From NCBI GenBank assembly GCA_018398765.1, contig JAHBMJ010000331.1, positions 1 through 50,345 on the forward strand: 50,345 nucleotides of DNA, read 5' to 3'. The notes under the pieces were generated by a model that was not told the origin of the DNA, made no database searches, and was given only the letters and a program-made list of their open reading frames with translations. The position numbers and the translations under genes are program-made. The DNA comes from Chromera velia. Its lineage: Eukaryota; Sar; Chromeraceae. This document shows, piece after piece, positions 21,418 to 33,400 of this stretch (position 1 is the stretch's first letter; each line of letters starts with the position of its first letter).

Positions 21418-24400
21418 CTCAAAGAGAAAGCACCCGTTATCTCTGAACGCAATCACAGACTGGTGATTTTCAGAACAATCTTTCCACTCCCTCATTCGTT
21501 TATTGCTCTTCTTTCTCGCTGGATGTTTCTTTCTGCAGGCCCAGCAGATTCTCCGAACTGCCCGCGACGTCGTCAACTCAGCCGCAGAGCAGGTTGTCAA
21601 CAGAGGGGTCACTCCAAAACTTTTGCGTGTCCTCAAAGACGGGTTTGCTCAAGAATCTCTGGAGAAACTTTGGCGCCTGGCGAATCCAACCAACGTTTCA
21701 GTGGGCGTCACGAGTTCCCTCTCGGAAGCTTTTGTGTCCTGCTTTGAGGGCATCGAATTCTTAGCCGACCTCACGGAAACACTGAAGGGTCTTCACGACG
21801 TCGCAACACTCGCTTTGAAGGGAGGCGGGGGGTTAAAGCAGAATGGCGACGGTCTGAGGGACAGGCTGGGGCAGTTGAGGGAGGGCCTGAGATGTCTCTC
21901 GGCTGTTCTTTCAGCTGACAGGGACGACCTCCCTCTTCGGTCAGGAAGTGCCTTGAGTCCTTCTGTCTTCTGTCGAGACCCTCCTGTTCTGTGACAATCG
22001 TTGTTCAGTGTTTCCTTTCCTTGTCATGATCTCACTCAATATGCTCCCCACCTCACTCGCGGATGGAAATGTGCGCAGGGAACATTTTGATAACTTTCCC
22101 CTACCTGCGAATGCAGAGTTTATTGATTAGTTTCGCTCTGCACCTTGATTGTTCCGGATTCGTTTGGTACTGTGTGGGATAGCGGCATGGACAGAATTCG
22201 AGTGCACACTTTTATGGCTTGTGCATCGAGATCAATTTTCTGTTTTCTTTCTCTCGCATGCTATCAATGCTGAGCGACTGCAGTGCTCTCGTGTCGGTTG
22301 GTGACGATGGACGGATGGCCTCGAAGTTCTTTCACGTGGAGGCAGACAGAGTGGAGGGGCTGCGAGAGGCCTTGCAGGGCGTGCGCGAGTCCCGTCTCGT
22401 TGGGGGAATCTTCCAGCAGTGCGTACGAGAGGTTGGAGCAGGGGTGCTGGGGGAGTCGCAGAACGGGCTTGATGGGGTGTCGGGACTCGTGGATTCTTTC
22501 GTTGACTGCGTGTGGCCGGTCGTGAAGATTCGAGCACACAAGGTGGTGGAAGACTTCAGGGCGGGGACAATGACTGTCGGGATGTGTAGGCAGGTGTTCA
22601 AGCTCTGCTGTGAAGAGGAGGGGAGGCACGGGGGCATCGCGAAAGTCGTGGACGCAGTGGAAGAAGCGGTCGGTCGGTGGGGCACAGGTTTGAATCAACT
22701 AATGAGATTAATTGTGTGTGAACCTGTGCAATTAAGTGATGACCGGTGCTTGATTGTACTCGCTCGCTTCTTTGTTGTTGAGGTTGTCGACCCCATGCAT
22801 GCACGCAGGAAGGAGATTCCTGTATCAGAAGCAACCGCTCCCCCTGATTTGCTTTGTCTGCTCTTTGTGTGCAGAGCCGTGCCGTTCAACTTGGGCTGCG
22901 ACCTCTTGGTGAGAGTCTGTGCAAGCAGAGACGGAGGCAGCTGGAGGCTTTTGCGGTTCTGTCGCCCCCCTTTTTGGAAGGTGGGCTTCTGTCATCATCA
23001 CTCACTCATGCAGTTAGCATATTCGCATGTAATATTTGCCTCCCTGCAAACAAAACTGTGCAGCTTCTTCGTGTTGCCCGGCTTTCCGTGGTCTCTTATT
23101 CATGTGTTTACTCTATTGTGTCGATGCAGCCTTTTTGGTTTGCTTCTCCGTGCCGTGCGTGCAGATGTGCGACGGGTTTTGCGTCTCCGAGAAGTTTTCG
23201 GTCTCTCTGCCTCCTTTGACTCTCTGGAGCACATCTTGACAGGAGGAGAGGGAGGCAAGGCGCTGTTCCCGTCAGACCGCCTGCCTCTGAACACGATGAG
23301 AGTCTCGACTCTCCAAGCAGTCGAGAACATTCGGAACGTGAGGGACGCCTCGGTTGTCTGGGGGAGACACGGGCAAAGTGGCAGTGGGGAGGGCAGGCCC
23401 GGCTTCTTGAGGGGAGTCGGGGTTTCTCAGCTGAGTGGCATGATGGCTTTAGTGGAGCAGCTGACATCTCACAGACCCAGCGGTGAATTTTGCCGTTTTG
23501 TTCGTGACCTTTTCGGAACTCCTGACGAGGCCAAGAGTCTGGTTTTCCTCGCCCAGGGTGCAGGAGACTCTGACATGGAGCTCGACAGGGTGATGTTCCT
23601 CGATCGGGTCGTGTCCTCTCTCGCCCCTCTGATCTTCCTCTCTTCCGACTCGACATGGGATGGTGTGGGACAGGCTCTGATGAGAGTAGCAGAAGGAAGT
23701 GCAAAGGCAGGGGACAGGCAAACGCTTTTGAAGGACCTGAGAGAACTGTCACGAGATGAAGAGAAACTCTGGATAAAACACTTGAGGGACACGTTTGGAA
23801 TGGGTGAGTGCCACATTTCAGAATTCTGTATGAAAATGAATGCATGGATGATATGGGTGAGTGAGTGTCTCAAGCAACGTTCGCATGACTGGAAAAGTTC
23901 TGACGTGTGTTTTTTTCACTGCATGAGCACTTTCTTACACCAACCAGGAACCTTCTCGTATCCGGTTCGACTCCTCCCGTTCCAAAGCTTCAGTGCGTAC
24001 TTGTTGTTCTGGCTTGTCTGGTTGCTTTCTGTAGCCGTCAACACCCATCTCTCTCTCATGCATGCACGCAGTCTGGCTGCACGAGAGAGGCAGTCTCCCT
24101 TTTGGTCGTTTTCTTCCTGCACCTGTGGTTGATCAATCTCGTGTCCTGAATCTATCTCCTCTCCTGTATGTGTGCATGTATGTGTGTGTGCAGATGATGG
24201 GCTGACCCTGAAGGCCCTCGGGGAGATCCAGGAAGGGGGTGTGTTCACTCTCAGGGCTGCGCAGAGCATCGCGACTCTGTCTGACAAGGACGGGAGTTGC
24301 TGCAGCAGTATGGGTGGGGGGACTTCTGCCCTAGCTGCTGCTGTTTCTTTCTCGGTCGTCGAGGCGTCCTCTTGCGCCCCCTCTCTGGCAGTTCCTGTCT

Positions 24401-27400
24401 TCCCTTCCTACGCTGACACGACTGCCATTGCGAGGGCGCTTGGCAGCCAGCTGCAGCAGCAGGGAGGGGGACGGAGCGGGTCCGGGCAGGCGCTGCGCTC
24501 TGTGTGTGAGGTGATGGGTGCGATTCGCGTAAGGGGGGAGGGAGATATTGAAGACCTCCACAACCGTCTGATGCTCGCTGCGTCTGTGAAGCAGAATGAG
24601 CTTTGTTGTCGGACTTATAGAGCGTGTGTGGAAGCTCTCTTCTCTCTCCGGGGGCCTTTGGAGGCTCTCTCCCGTTCCGCCTGCCCTCTCTCAAACTCTC
24701 TTCTTCTCTCTGTTCCATTCCCAAAAATCAAACAACCACCTGAAGAAGAAGAAGAAGAACAAACGGGGGCAACAAAAACTGGTCGTGATGGTCCCTCCTG
24801 CGTGGCTGTCCTCTGCTATGGGTGGGGGGGTGAACTAGAGGTCTGTCTGAGTGCGCCGCCATCTCTCGGAAGGGCGAACCAAAGAGACACACAGACAGCC
24901 GATGACTTCTCAGATGAGAGGGAAAATCCCCCCGCCGCTGTGGGGACTGAGACTGCTCTTCGCGGTTTGCGCGCATGGCTCCGTTCTGTTCACGATGAAT
25001 GGGAACAGTGTGTAGAGGAACTGCGCACACGTTTTCCCGTCTTCAATGCGCTCACAAACCGCCAGCTCGTCTTTTTGTCTGCCAAGCTTCCGTCATTTCT
25101 TCGAGGAGGGACGAGGGAGCAGCTGGTGCCGGAGGAGACTCACCAAGTCTGCCAGCTGTTGCACGTGGCTACAGCCGCATGCGGTGGGGCAGGACAGGGA
25201 GGACGGGGAGATGCACGTGACACAGGCATGGTGGCACGCGAATTGGCGCGGCTTCATGGGTATGTCACGTCAGACGTTGACATGCTGGGAGGTGGGGTGG
25301 AAGTTCGGGGAATTGGTTTGCATGGCGGATCTCAGCTTGCGCCGATCGACGTTGACGCCTCGCCTTTTAGGCCTGTGTGTGTAGAGATTGAAGACTCAGA
25401 GAGGGGCGATGGTGACTCGGACGTTGTGATGGTGGATGTATCTGAAGTCCAAATTCAATCATCTGCTCAGAGCCCTCGGGGGGGATTGACTGAGTCCCAG
25501 CTGGAATCTCTGAAGAGGTCGTGGGGCCTCTTCCTGAAAAGAATGAGAGCAGAAACGGACAGCCTGCCGCCCCCCCCAAAAGGGCAAAAACCAGACGGAG
25601 AGAGTGCCCTGATGAGCCTCGCTTCCCTCGGCGCATTCCTCCACCTCCTGCAGCAACAGAATCAATCAGAGACCTCGGCCTCTCCGTCTCCATCTGCGGA
25701 GGCCGCCTTGTTTCACTCAGGGGGCTTTGCGTCTTCCTCCCCCGTCTCGAGTGCTGCATCGCCTCCTCCTCTTCCTCCGTACATCCGGCGAAACAATTTG
25801 GTGTCCCTGGTCTTGTGCCCAAGAGACGCAGTGTACGCGGCCGTGCTCGGCCTCTGGGCGGACCTGCCCGGAGAGTCCCGCAGACTACCGCGGGGAGATG
25901 AGGTCTTCGTGTGCTCTGGTCACACAACCAGTCAGTGCAGAAAGGAGGGTGGGGACTCAGTCAGCTGCATGGCCGGTATGTGAAGGGTCTGTTTACCCTT
26001 TCAGCCATGCAGAGATTGTTTGAAAGCATGAGAGAGAGAGAGAGAGAGAGAGAGCCAATCCATGGATGGTCCTGTGAGGTGCGGTTTTGCTTGATTCAAG
26101 TTTTGCTTAATTGATTGGCGGGCTTTCTTGTGACCTCGAAGTAGCTTTCTTTTCTTTCACGTCTCTTTTCTTTTGCCGTCTTTGTCCATACTATATCCTT
26201 AGCATTTCCAAGTTTTGCTTCATGTGTCGACAATCGGATGTTGTGCCTATTCGTGGGCTTCGGTGACAGATTACCAATCAGGGTAAGTGATCTCGAATGC
26301 ATTATTCTCTAAATCCTCCCTGTGTGTCGGTCGGAATGCATGCATGCAGGAGAAGAATTGTCAGTCTTCGTCCGCCACGCTTTTGAAGGTCGCGGGGCCC
26401 TGTTTGTCCTCGTCGGAGTCGAGAGACTCTCTTTCGAAGGTCAGAGGAACCGCACCGCCGACTAAATTCGAAATGGATCCATCCGTGTGTCTCTGACATT
26501 CGTGAAACTTCGGACAAATTGTCTGTCTACGGTATGAACTTGATCTGATGCTCTGCTCAGGACGCCTTTCACTTTTCACTGTCACTTTGCGTGTGAGGCT
26601 CCTCACTTGCTTCCTACTCTATTTTTTTGTTGCAGCTGCAAAACATTGCAGTGACGCAATCGGGACCCTCACCGAAAGCCTTGACCATTCTTCCCGTCTC
26701 CACCCCCCTCTGGTGATCATCTGCCCCGTTGAGGACTCCGATTGCTCCCTCCTTTCCAGCAGATTCAACGACTGCCTCGTCCACACGCCACACAGCAGCA
26801 ACAGCAGCAGCAGCAGTGACTCCGGTCAACACGGAAACCTTGGGGTGGCGGGGGGAAGTCGAGGGGTCACTTTTGTAGAAGCCCGACAGGAGCAGTTGAG
26901 AGAGTTCCTTGCAGAGAAACTCCGATTCTCTCCATCTGTCCGTGACAGCTCTCAGCTCGCGTCTCCCCCGATTGTTGACGAGGAGGGTCATTTCTCTGTC
27001 CGAGTTGTTACGTCTGCAGCTGCGGGTATGGGAAAGTCCCTGCTCGTGCTGCGACGTGCAGAGGTCCTTGCAGAGACTCTCCAAGTGCCCTTTCGGAACG
27101 TGTACGTGAAGGTGCCCCTTCACGGCCGAGCTGTTGACGAAGAATCAGTCGTGGACAAATTGATCAGGCAGGACATTGCGCACACCCGTCAGGGGAACTC
27201 CCGGACTCCGCGTGTGCTCCATCTGGTGGTGGGCTCTGAGTGCACTGTGGGTGTGGAGCGTCTGTTGTTTCAACTGGTGGTGCTGGGATGTGTGAGGGAC
27301 TCGGCAGGGCGTGTGTGGACCTTCAGAAACGGAGATTCCCTCTTCGTCGAGTGCACTGCCGACCCCATAGCTCGAAAAGTTCACGAACCCTCCGTAGGCG

Positions 27401-30400
27401 CATGTGCCCGTGTGTCTGAACGTCGTCTGTCAGGTCTCGCAGCTGGCGGTCAGGTTGTGAACCTCTTTCCTCGGGTCGTCTGCAGAAGTCCCAGAGAGGT
27501 TCTGGAGGACCTGCGGGGGGGGAGGTCTCTGTCGTCTTCGTCTCTCGATTTGGGTTTCGATGGGGAAACTCTGAAGAATCGGGCACAGCTGCCTTGCCAG
27601 TACTTGTCCAGGTCGGCCAATCAGTGAAGCAACCAGTTGTTTAGTGAGATTGTCAGTAAAAAAGAAAAAGAGAAAGAAAGGGGAAGGAATGGATGAATGA
27701 AGGAGGAATTCCATCAAAGCGAGAAATTTGAAGAGCATTGGAGTAGGAGGGAAATCGACAGGCGAGAGACACACATAGTCTAGTTACTTGTTGACTGTCA
27801 GTCAGAAATCCAAAGGAGAATTTTGAGGTGCACGTCCTGTTGAATGCTCTTCATCGCTGCGTGCATGCATGCGTCGAATTCAGATACGAGGCCGGAGAGA
27901 ATCTGGACTACTATTCCTTCGAGCCCGAGCAGAGCTGGACTTCAGAAGCTGAACTGACCGCGTACGAGTGTCTGACGGTCCTCACGAACAACTGCAGCCT
28001 TTGCGACCCGACGTGGCGTGACCTTTCGAACTTCCTCTCTTTCCTCTACGAGCAGTTGAGCCGGTGCGAGGGGAATGTGTTCTGTCATGTCCCGGAAGAT
28101 CTGCCTGGCTTCAAGCAGTTTGTGGTTAGACACTTGATTCAGATGTCCAGGGACTTCACGATTGCATCTCTGACCGTGAATGACGATGCATTGGGGCCGT
28201 CACTCCGTCGGAAGGCAGAGGGAAGAGAAGAAGACGACGAAGACGAAGAGATGGTTGCTGCGGGGCAGCCTCGTCAGTCTCGTCCACCACTGCTGCAGGA
28301 GATGAGGAGAAACTGGGAGAGCTCTCCCCACCCTTACCTTTTCTTTAACTCGGACGGCACTTCTTTCTCTTTCCTTGGCATGACGGTTTCGAAGGCAGGC
28401 CACCTGAAGGACCAGCACGGAAATGTCGTGGAGGATCGCATCATGACCCCCGAACTGCGGAGGGCGCTGGATGACCAGTGTATTCAAGGAGTGATCAACC
28501 CTTTTTCGGAATCGTGTCGATTCAATGCCCTCGACAAGGCACAAAAAATTGAGGTCAGCCGGGGACATCAACTATTCGCCTTCAGCGTACGAAAGCACGA
28601 CGATAGCTTTTTGTTGATGCGCATGTATGCATTGGGATTTTTTTCGCAATTGTTTGCCAGCTTCACACCAGCTCTCTTATCAAACAATTCACATCGATTT
28701 GAGCTAGGGCTGTCAAGGAAATTTTTCTGACCGGCTTGACTACAGCAACGGACCGCATAGACTGCATGCGTCAAGTGATTTCAGTTGGATTGTAGCACCG
28801 AGGAGGAGCATTTGCTTGATCGAGATTGGCTTCAAAGCGCAAAGCTTCGTATGGCTTAACGTTTCTGATTTCTCCTGCATGCATGCGGTACATTGATTAT
28901 TTCCTTTCATGCAGTTCCTGGGGCGTGTGATGGGTCTTGACTACCCTCACGATCCTGACGAGAGATTCGAACTGACGGAGGACAACGCACAGAAGATGAT
29001 GGCTGTGGAGATGCGGAGACGGTGTGGGATCCCGGCAGTGACCATGGGAGAGACTGGATGTGGAAAGACTGCACTCCTCACCTACAGATCCGGTTCGTGC
29101 ACGGCTTGAGTTGGCGCTGAATTATTCAGCATAAGAAGAAACGAAACGGGTGTAGGAATGCAGGAATGCAAGGGCATTCATGCACGCTGTGAGAAGTCAG
29201 GGGTGCAAGGACGCACAGTACGGATTTAGGCGAGTGTCTGATCAAGGGGTTCAATGGTGCAGTCGTGCAGAATTATTCAGAAAGAGCAGCGGGAAACAGG
29301 AGAGAGGGATCGATGCGTGACAGTTGCATGTTTCTCTTCATTTGACAGGGGGTCTCTCTCCGGGGAAAGCGGCAGCGGGCTCAACCAATTGATATGTATG
29401 TATGTATGTAAACAAAAACGTGTCACTTCTACGCTCTCGACACATGACATTGTGTGCAGCGTTAAAGATGCCGCCTGGAGTGAGCAGCCTGGGGGACAGG
29501 GAGGCGCCGCCGAACTTGATCACTTTGAGAATCCATGGAGGCACAAAGGTTGATGACGTACGTCTTGTTGTTGAAATTGCTGAACAGCGGGCGGAGGAGA
29601 ACTGGAGGGAGTGGCAGATAGAGGAGACGACCGTGTTCTTTGATGAGGTCAGTGATCGAGGTGTTGTGAGGGGGTGGATCTCCATCGGCAGCTATGGATC
29701 GAGGGAAGCCTGGCTAAAGAACAAGTAATTGCGTGTCGGACAGACGAACCATGCAGGCGTTTGTGTGTTTCCAAATTGGCCTCGGAATGTATTCCGTTTC
29801 TTTTGGCTTGCCTGTCTGCCTGCCTGCCTGCCTGCCTGCCTTCAGGTGAACGCTTCTGACGAGGCTGTGGTTGGACTCGTGAAGGAAATTCTCTGCGACG
29901 GGACAGTCGACGGCCGTCCGATCAGGGGGGGTGTCTGCGAGTGGCAGTACAGGGACGGAGGGAGGAGTGCAGCCTGTGGTGGGGGGAATCGGATCCCGGG
30001 GTCTCTTCTTTTCTTTGTGGCCGCGTGCAATCCCTACAGACGGCACTCTGAGGGGATGATCCGGAGACTCGAGGAGGCAGGGCTCGGGTTCAACAAACCC
30101 CAAGCAGAGACAGAGCGACTCGGGGACACACCGCTGAGACACGTCAGTGAATGGGAGGGTGGAGAATTTAGAAGGGGGGAAATTCTGCATGCCGTGCATG
30201 CCTATGCGCAGGTGAATAGAGGGCGAAAGACAATTAAGGAAGTGGAAAGAAAAGCCTTGATTTAAGCTTCTGTGAAAAAGCAAGCTCAACTCTTTTCGGC
30301 AGAGCTCTCGAATCAGCGGAGCCCTTTTCAAATCCCTCTTTGCAAAAAACAAATACTGTGTGGAACAAGGTCACGGGCCGCATCCATGTGATTGACAGGT

Positions 30401-33400
30401 TGCGGCAAAACTCGTACGGGGTGTCATTCATTGTGTCTCCACTTTGTCCCCCTATAAAATTGGACATGTATGATGGCCATATGCAGTTGGTCTATCGCGT
30501 TTGCGCGCTGCCTCCAAGCTTGGCGTCTCTGGTGTGGGACTTCGGGTCCCTCTCTGAGGAGGCCGAGAGGAAGTACGTAGAGAAGATGGCCTTCTCGAGA
30601 CTCAAGGGGGTCGAGGGAGGATCATCATCGAGGGCGGCATCCACACTCGTCGCAACCACACTCACGTGCTGTCAGGCGTTCATGCGAGCACGGCCAGACG
30701 AGTGTGCGTTCGTGTCTCTCCGAAATGTAGAGAGGGCGCTTTCCGGAATCCGTTGGTTCTCTGGCAAGCTCGGCCTCTTGGACGAGAGCGTCGGTGAGGA
30801 AAGGGGAGGTACAGCTCCTGATGGTTTAGCGACACGCGGCCATGCAGTCACCCCGGTAGCGACCGCAGCAGCAGCAGCTGTGGGGGGACGGAGTGCCGCA
30901 GCTACTCCTCGGAAAGTGCCTTCGTCCTCTTTCTCCACGAGCATGACCCGGCTTCATGATGTTGATGTCGAGGAGGGAAGAAAGGGGTCGGAGGCATCGG
31001 ACGACGTTGAGATGGTGGAGGAAGAGTCGGTTGACGAAATGGAAGAGGAGAGGTTCGTTGGGGGGGGCCTCTCGAGACAGTCTCTAAGGGGTTCGGTGGC
31101 CTCGTCAAGTTCCGGTCTTCTTTCTGAAGGATTTCTCAGATCCTTGCTGCTGTCCGTAGGGGCCTTCTACTGCACAAGCCTGGCCGACGCAGAAAGCAGG
31201 GAGCGCTTTTCCGCAGAGGTCGCCAAGGCCCTGCGCTCGTGTGGCTGTGCTCAGGTGGAAGACTCTGCAGTCGTTGACGAACTAGAGAGAGCTCAGCACG
31301 CAATGTTTGCGGAGACTCGAGACGGATTGGAGGGGAAAGACATTGCAGCAAACGCAGCACTTCTGGAAAGTCAGTGAGTAGTTCTACTCTCAGCAAGTGC
31401 ATGGGGACTGGAGCTATAAGCCGGGCATGCGCTCTATTCATGATCTCTGCTCTGACAATTTTCAAGACCGAAGGAGACCATGCTGTACTGCTGCTGACGG
31501 CTTTTTGAACAATGCGTTGTCCTCCACCTTTTCTTGTTGAAAATTTGCCTTGTAGTATTTATTTGTCGCCGTCTTCTTGACTCCTGTGTGTCTGTGCATG
31601 CATGCAGACTTGTTCATGATGGTAGTGTGTGCTGACATGCGCATCCCCCTTTTCGTCATCGGTCGGCCTGGTTCCTCAAAGTCTTTGGCGAAGGCCCTCC
31701 TTTCCCAGGCGATGAAGGGTCCCGCTCTCTCCGTGTCACCCCTGTTCAGATCCCTCAAAGAGGCCAAGCTCGTGTCTTATCAGTGTTCACCCCTGTCCAC
31801 TGCCGAAGGAATCATTGGCGTGTTCGACCGAGCTGCAAAGCTGCAGAAGGGCAAAGACCTCGAGAACGTCGTCGGCATTGCAGTGCTGGATGAAGTTGCT
31901 CTGGCTGAAGAGTGTCCTCAGAAGCCCTTAAAGCCTCTGCATGGACTCCTTGACGATGGCGTCGCGTCTGGGGGTGCGGGGCGGGGGGGACAGTCTGAAG
32001 TCTGGAGGAAGGTGGCCACGATTGCGATTTCCAACTGGGCGGTCGATCCGGCCAAGACCAACAGAGGTGCTCTCCTTGTGAGGCCGGTCCCTTCGAAGAA
32101 AGACCTGGTCGCCACAGCCCGAAAAATCGCTAGAGCAGGGGGCGAGGTTTTCCCGAATATGTTCAAAGTTTTGGAGAGGGACCTGAAGGGAGCCACAGAG
32201 GCTTTCGACGAGTTGTGCCGTCTGCAGCATCGAGAGTGTTATGGCCTGAGGGACTTCTGGGCTTTGATCAAAATGATGAAGGAGATAGCAAGACGAAGAA
32301 TGGGGGAGCTGACGAGGACCGATGTTGCTTATGCTGTGCGCCGCAATTTTGGGGGCGGGTTGTTGGAGGCAGAGACGGATCCGCTGACCATCTTTGGTAA
32401 GCACATGAAGTGCAGAGCGGAGTTGGAGGACAACGATTGGGCTGAATTGAGAGAACCCGCTGTGGTGCGTCTGATGAGGGATAACCTCAGAGGCTCTCAT
32501 TCCCCCCACATCCCTTGGTCGTCATCCTCGGTGTTGGGGGAGGGAGGAGAGGACACAACTGCATCGGGTGATGCTCCAGAGGATTGCAGGTCAGAGGAAA
32601 AGACTAGCTTTCTTTCTGTCTTTCTGCCGCTCTCTTAATTGTGCTCATTCCCCCGTACGTCTGCATGAAATCCGCCTCTACGGCCTCCGAGTCGGACCTT
32701 GCATCCTGAGCTTGTGAGTGTTTTGCAAAAGTTTAGCAACCAGAGAGAAGTGCTATGGACCGGGGCTCCGTAACTGTCCTGTGCGTGTCTGCATGGGCAT
32801 TTATTCTGTATGCATATGCGGGTGTGGACGTGTTTGATCGCACACGTACGTGTTGGCGGCTTGAAGTGACTGCAGAGACTGCACTGAGGAAGGAAGTGTT
32901 TTCCTGAGTCTTACTTAATTGTCATTGGTACCATTCAGTCCTCCTTCTGCACACCTCGCTATATGCAGGTACCTCCTCGTAATAACAGAGAATTACTCAG
33001 CGTTGGATATTTTGAAGGAGAGCGTTCTTGCTGCATGGGGGGGAAATGGAAGTGGTGCGTCACCGTCTGGCCTCCTCAGCTCTTCCTCGTCTTCCTCTGC
33101 TGCTGGTGGTGGTGGTGGTGGTGAGATTGACTTCAAGGAGAAGGAGGGGAAACTATCATCTCTGAGTCAGCCTCCTGAGTCCTCCTCCGAGGTCGTTATT
33201 CTCTTCGGGTCCTCATTTCCCGGAGACCTCGAATACTCCACCGTCTGCAGAATGGTTGGTCAGCCAGCTGAGTGAGCTTGGAATTAGGGAATGGCAGGCA
33301 TGCAACTTCTTTCTTTAAAGGCCTTCCTGAGGATGGTCCAGTGCATTCATTGAATTCTGTATGAAAATGGATGCCTTCAACCCTTCATTTGGATCAAATG

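Noticed and set aside
18511-28571. Long antisense frames opposite the RNF213-like exons (for example 20088-20798 and 23108-23845)
   Set aside because: They are shadows of GC-rich coding exons. None has matching splice sites or domains.
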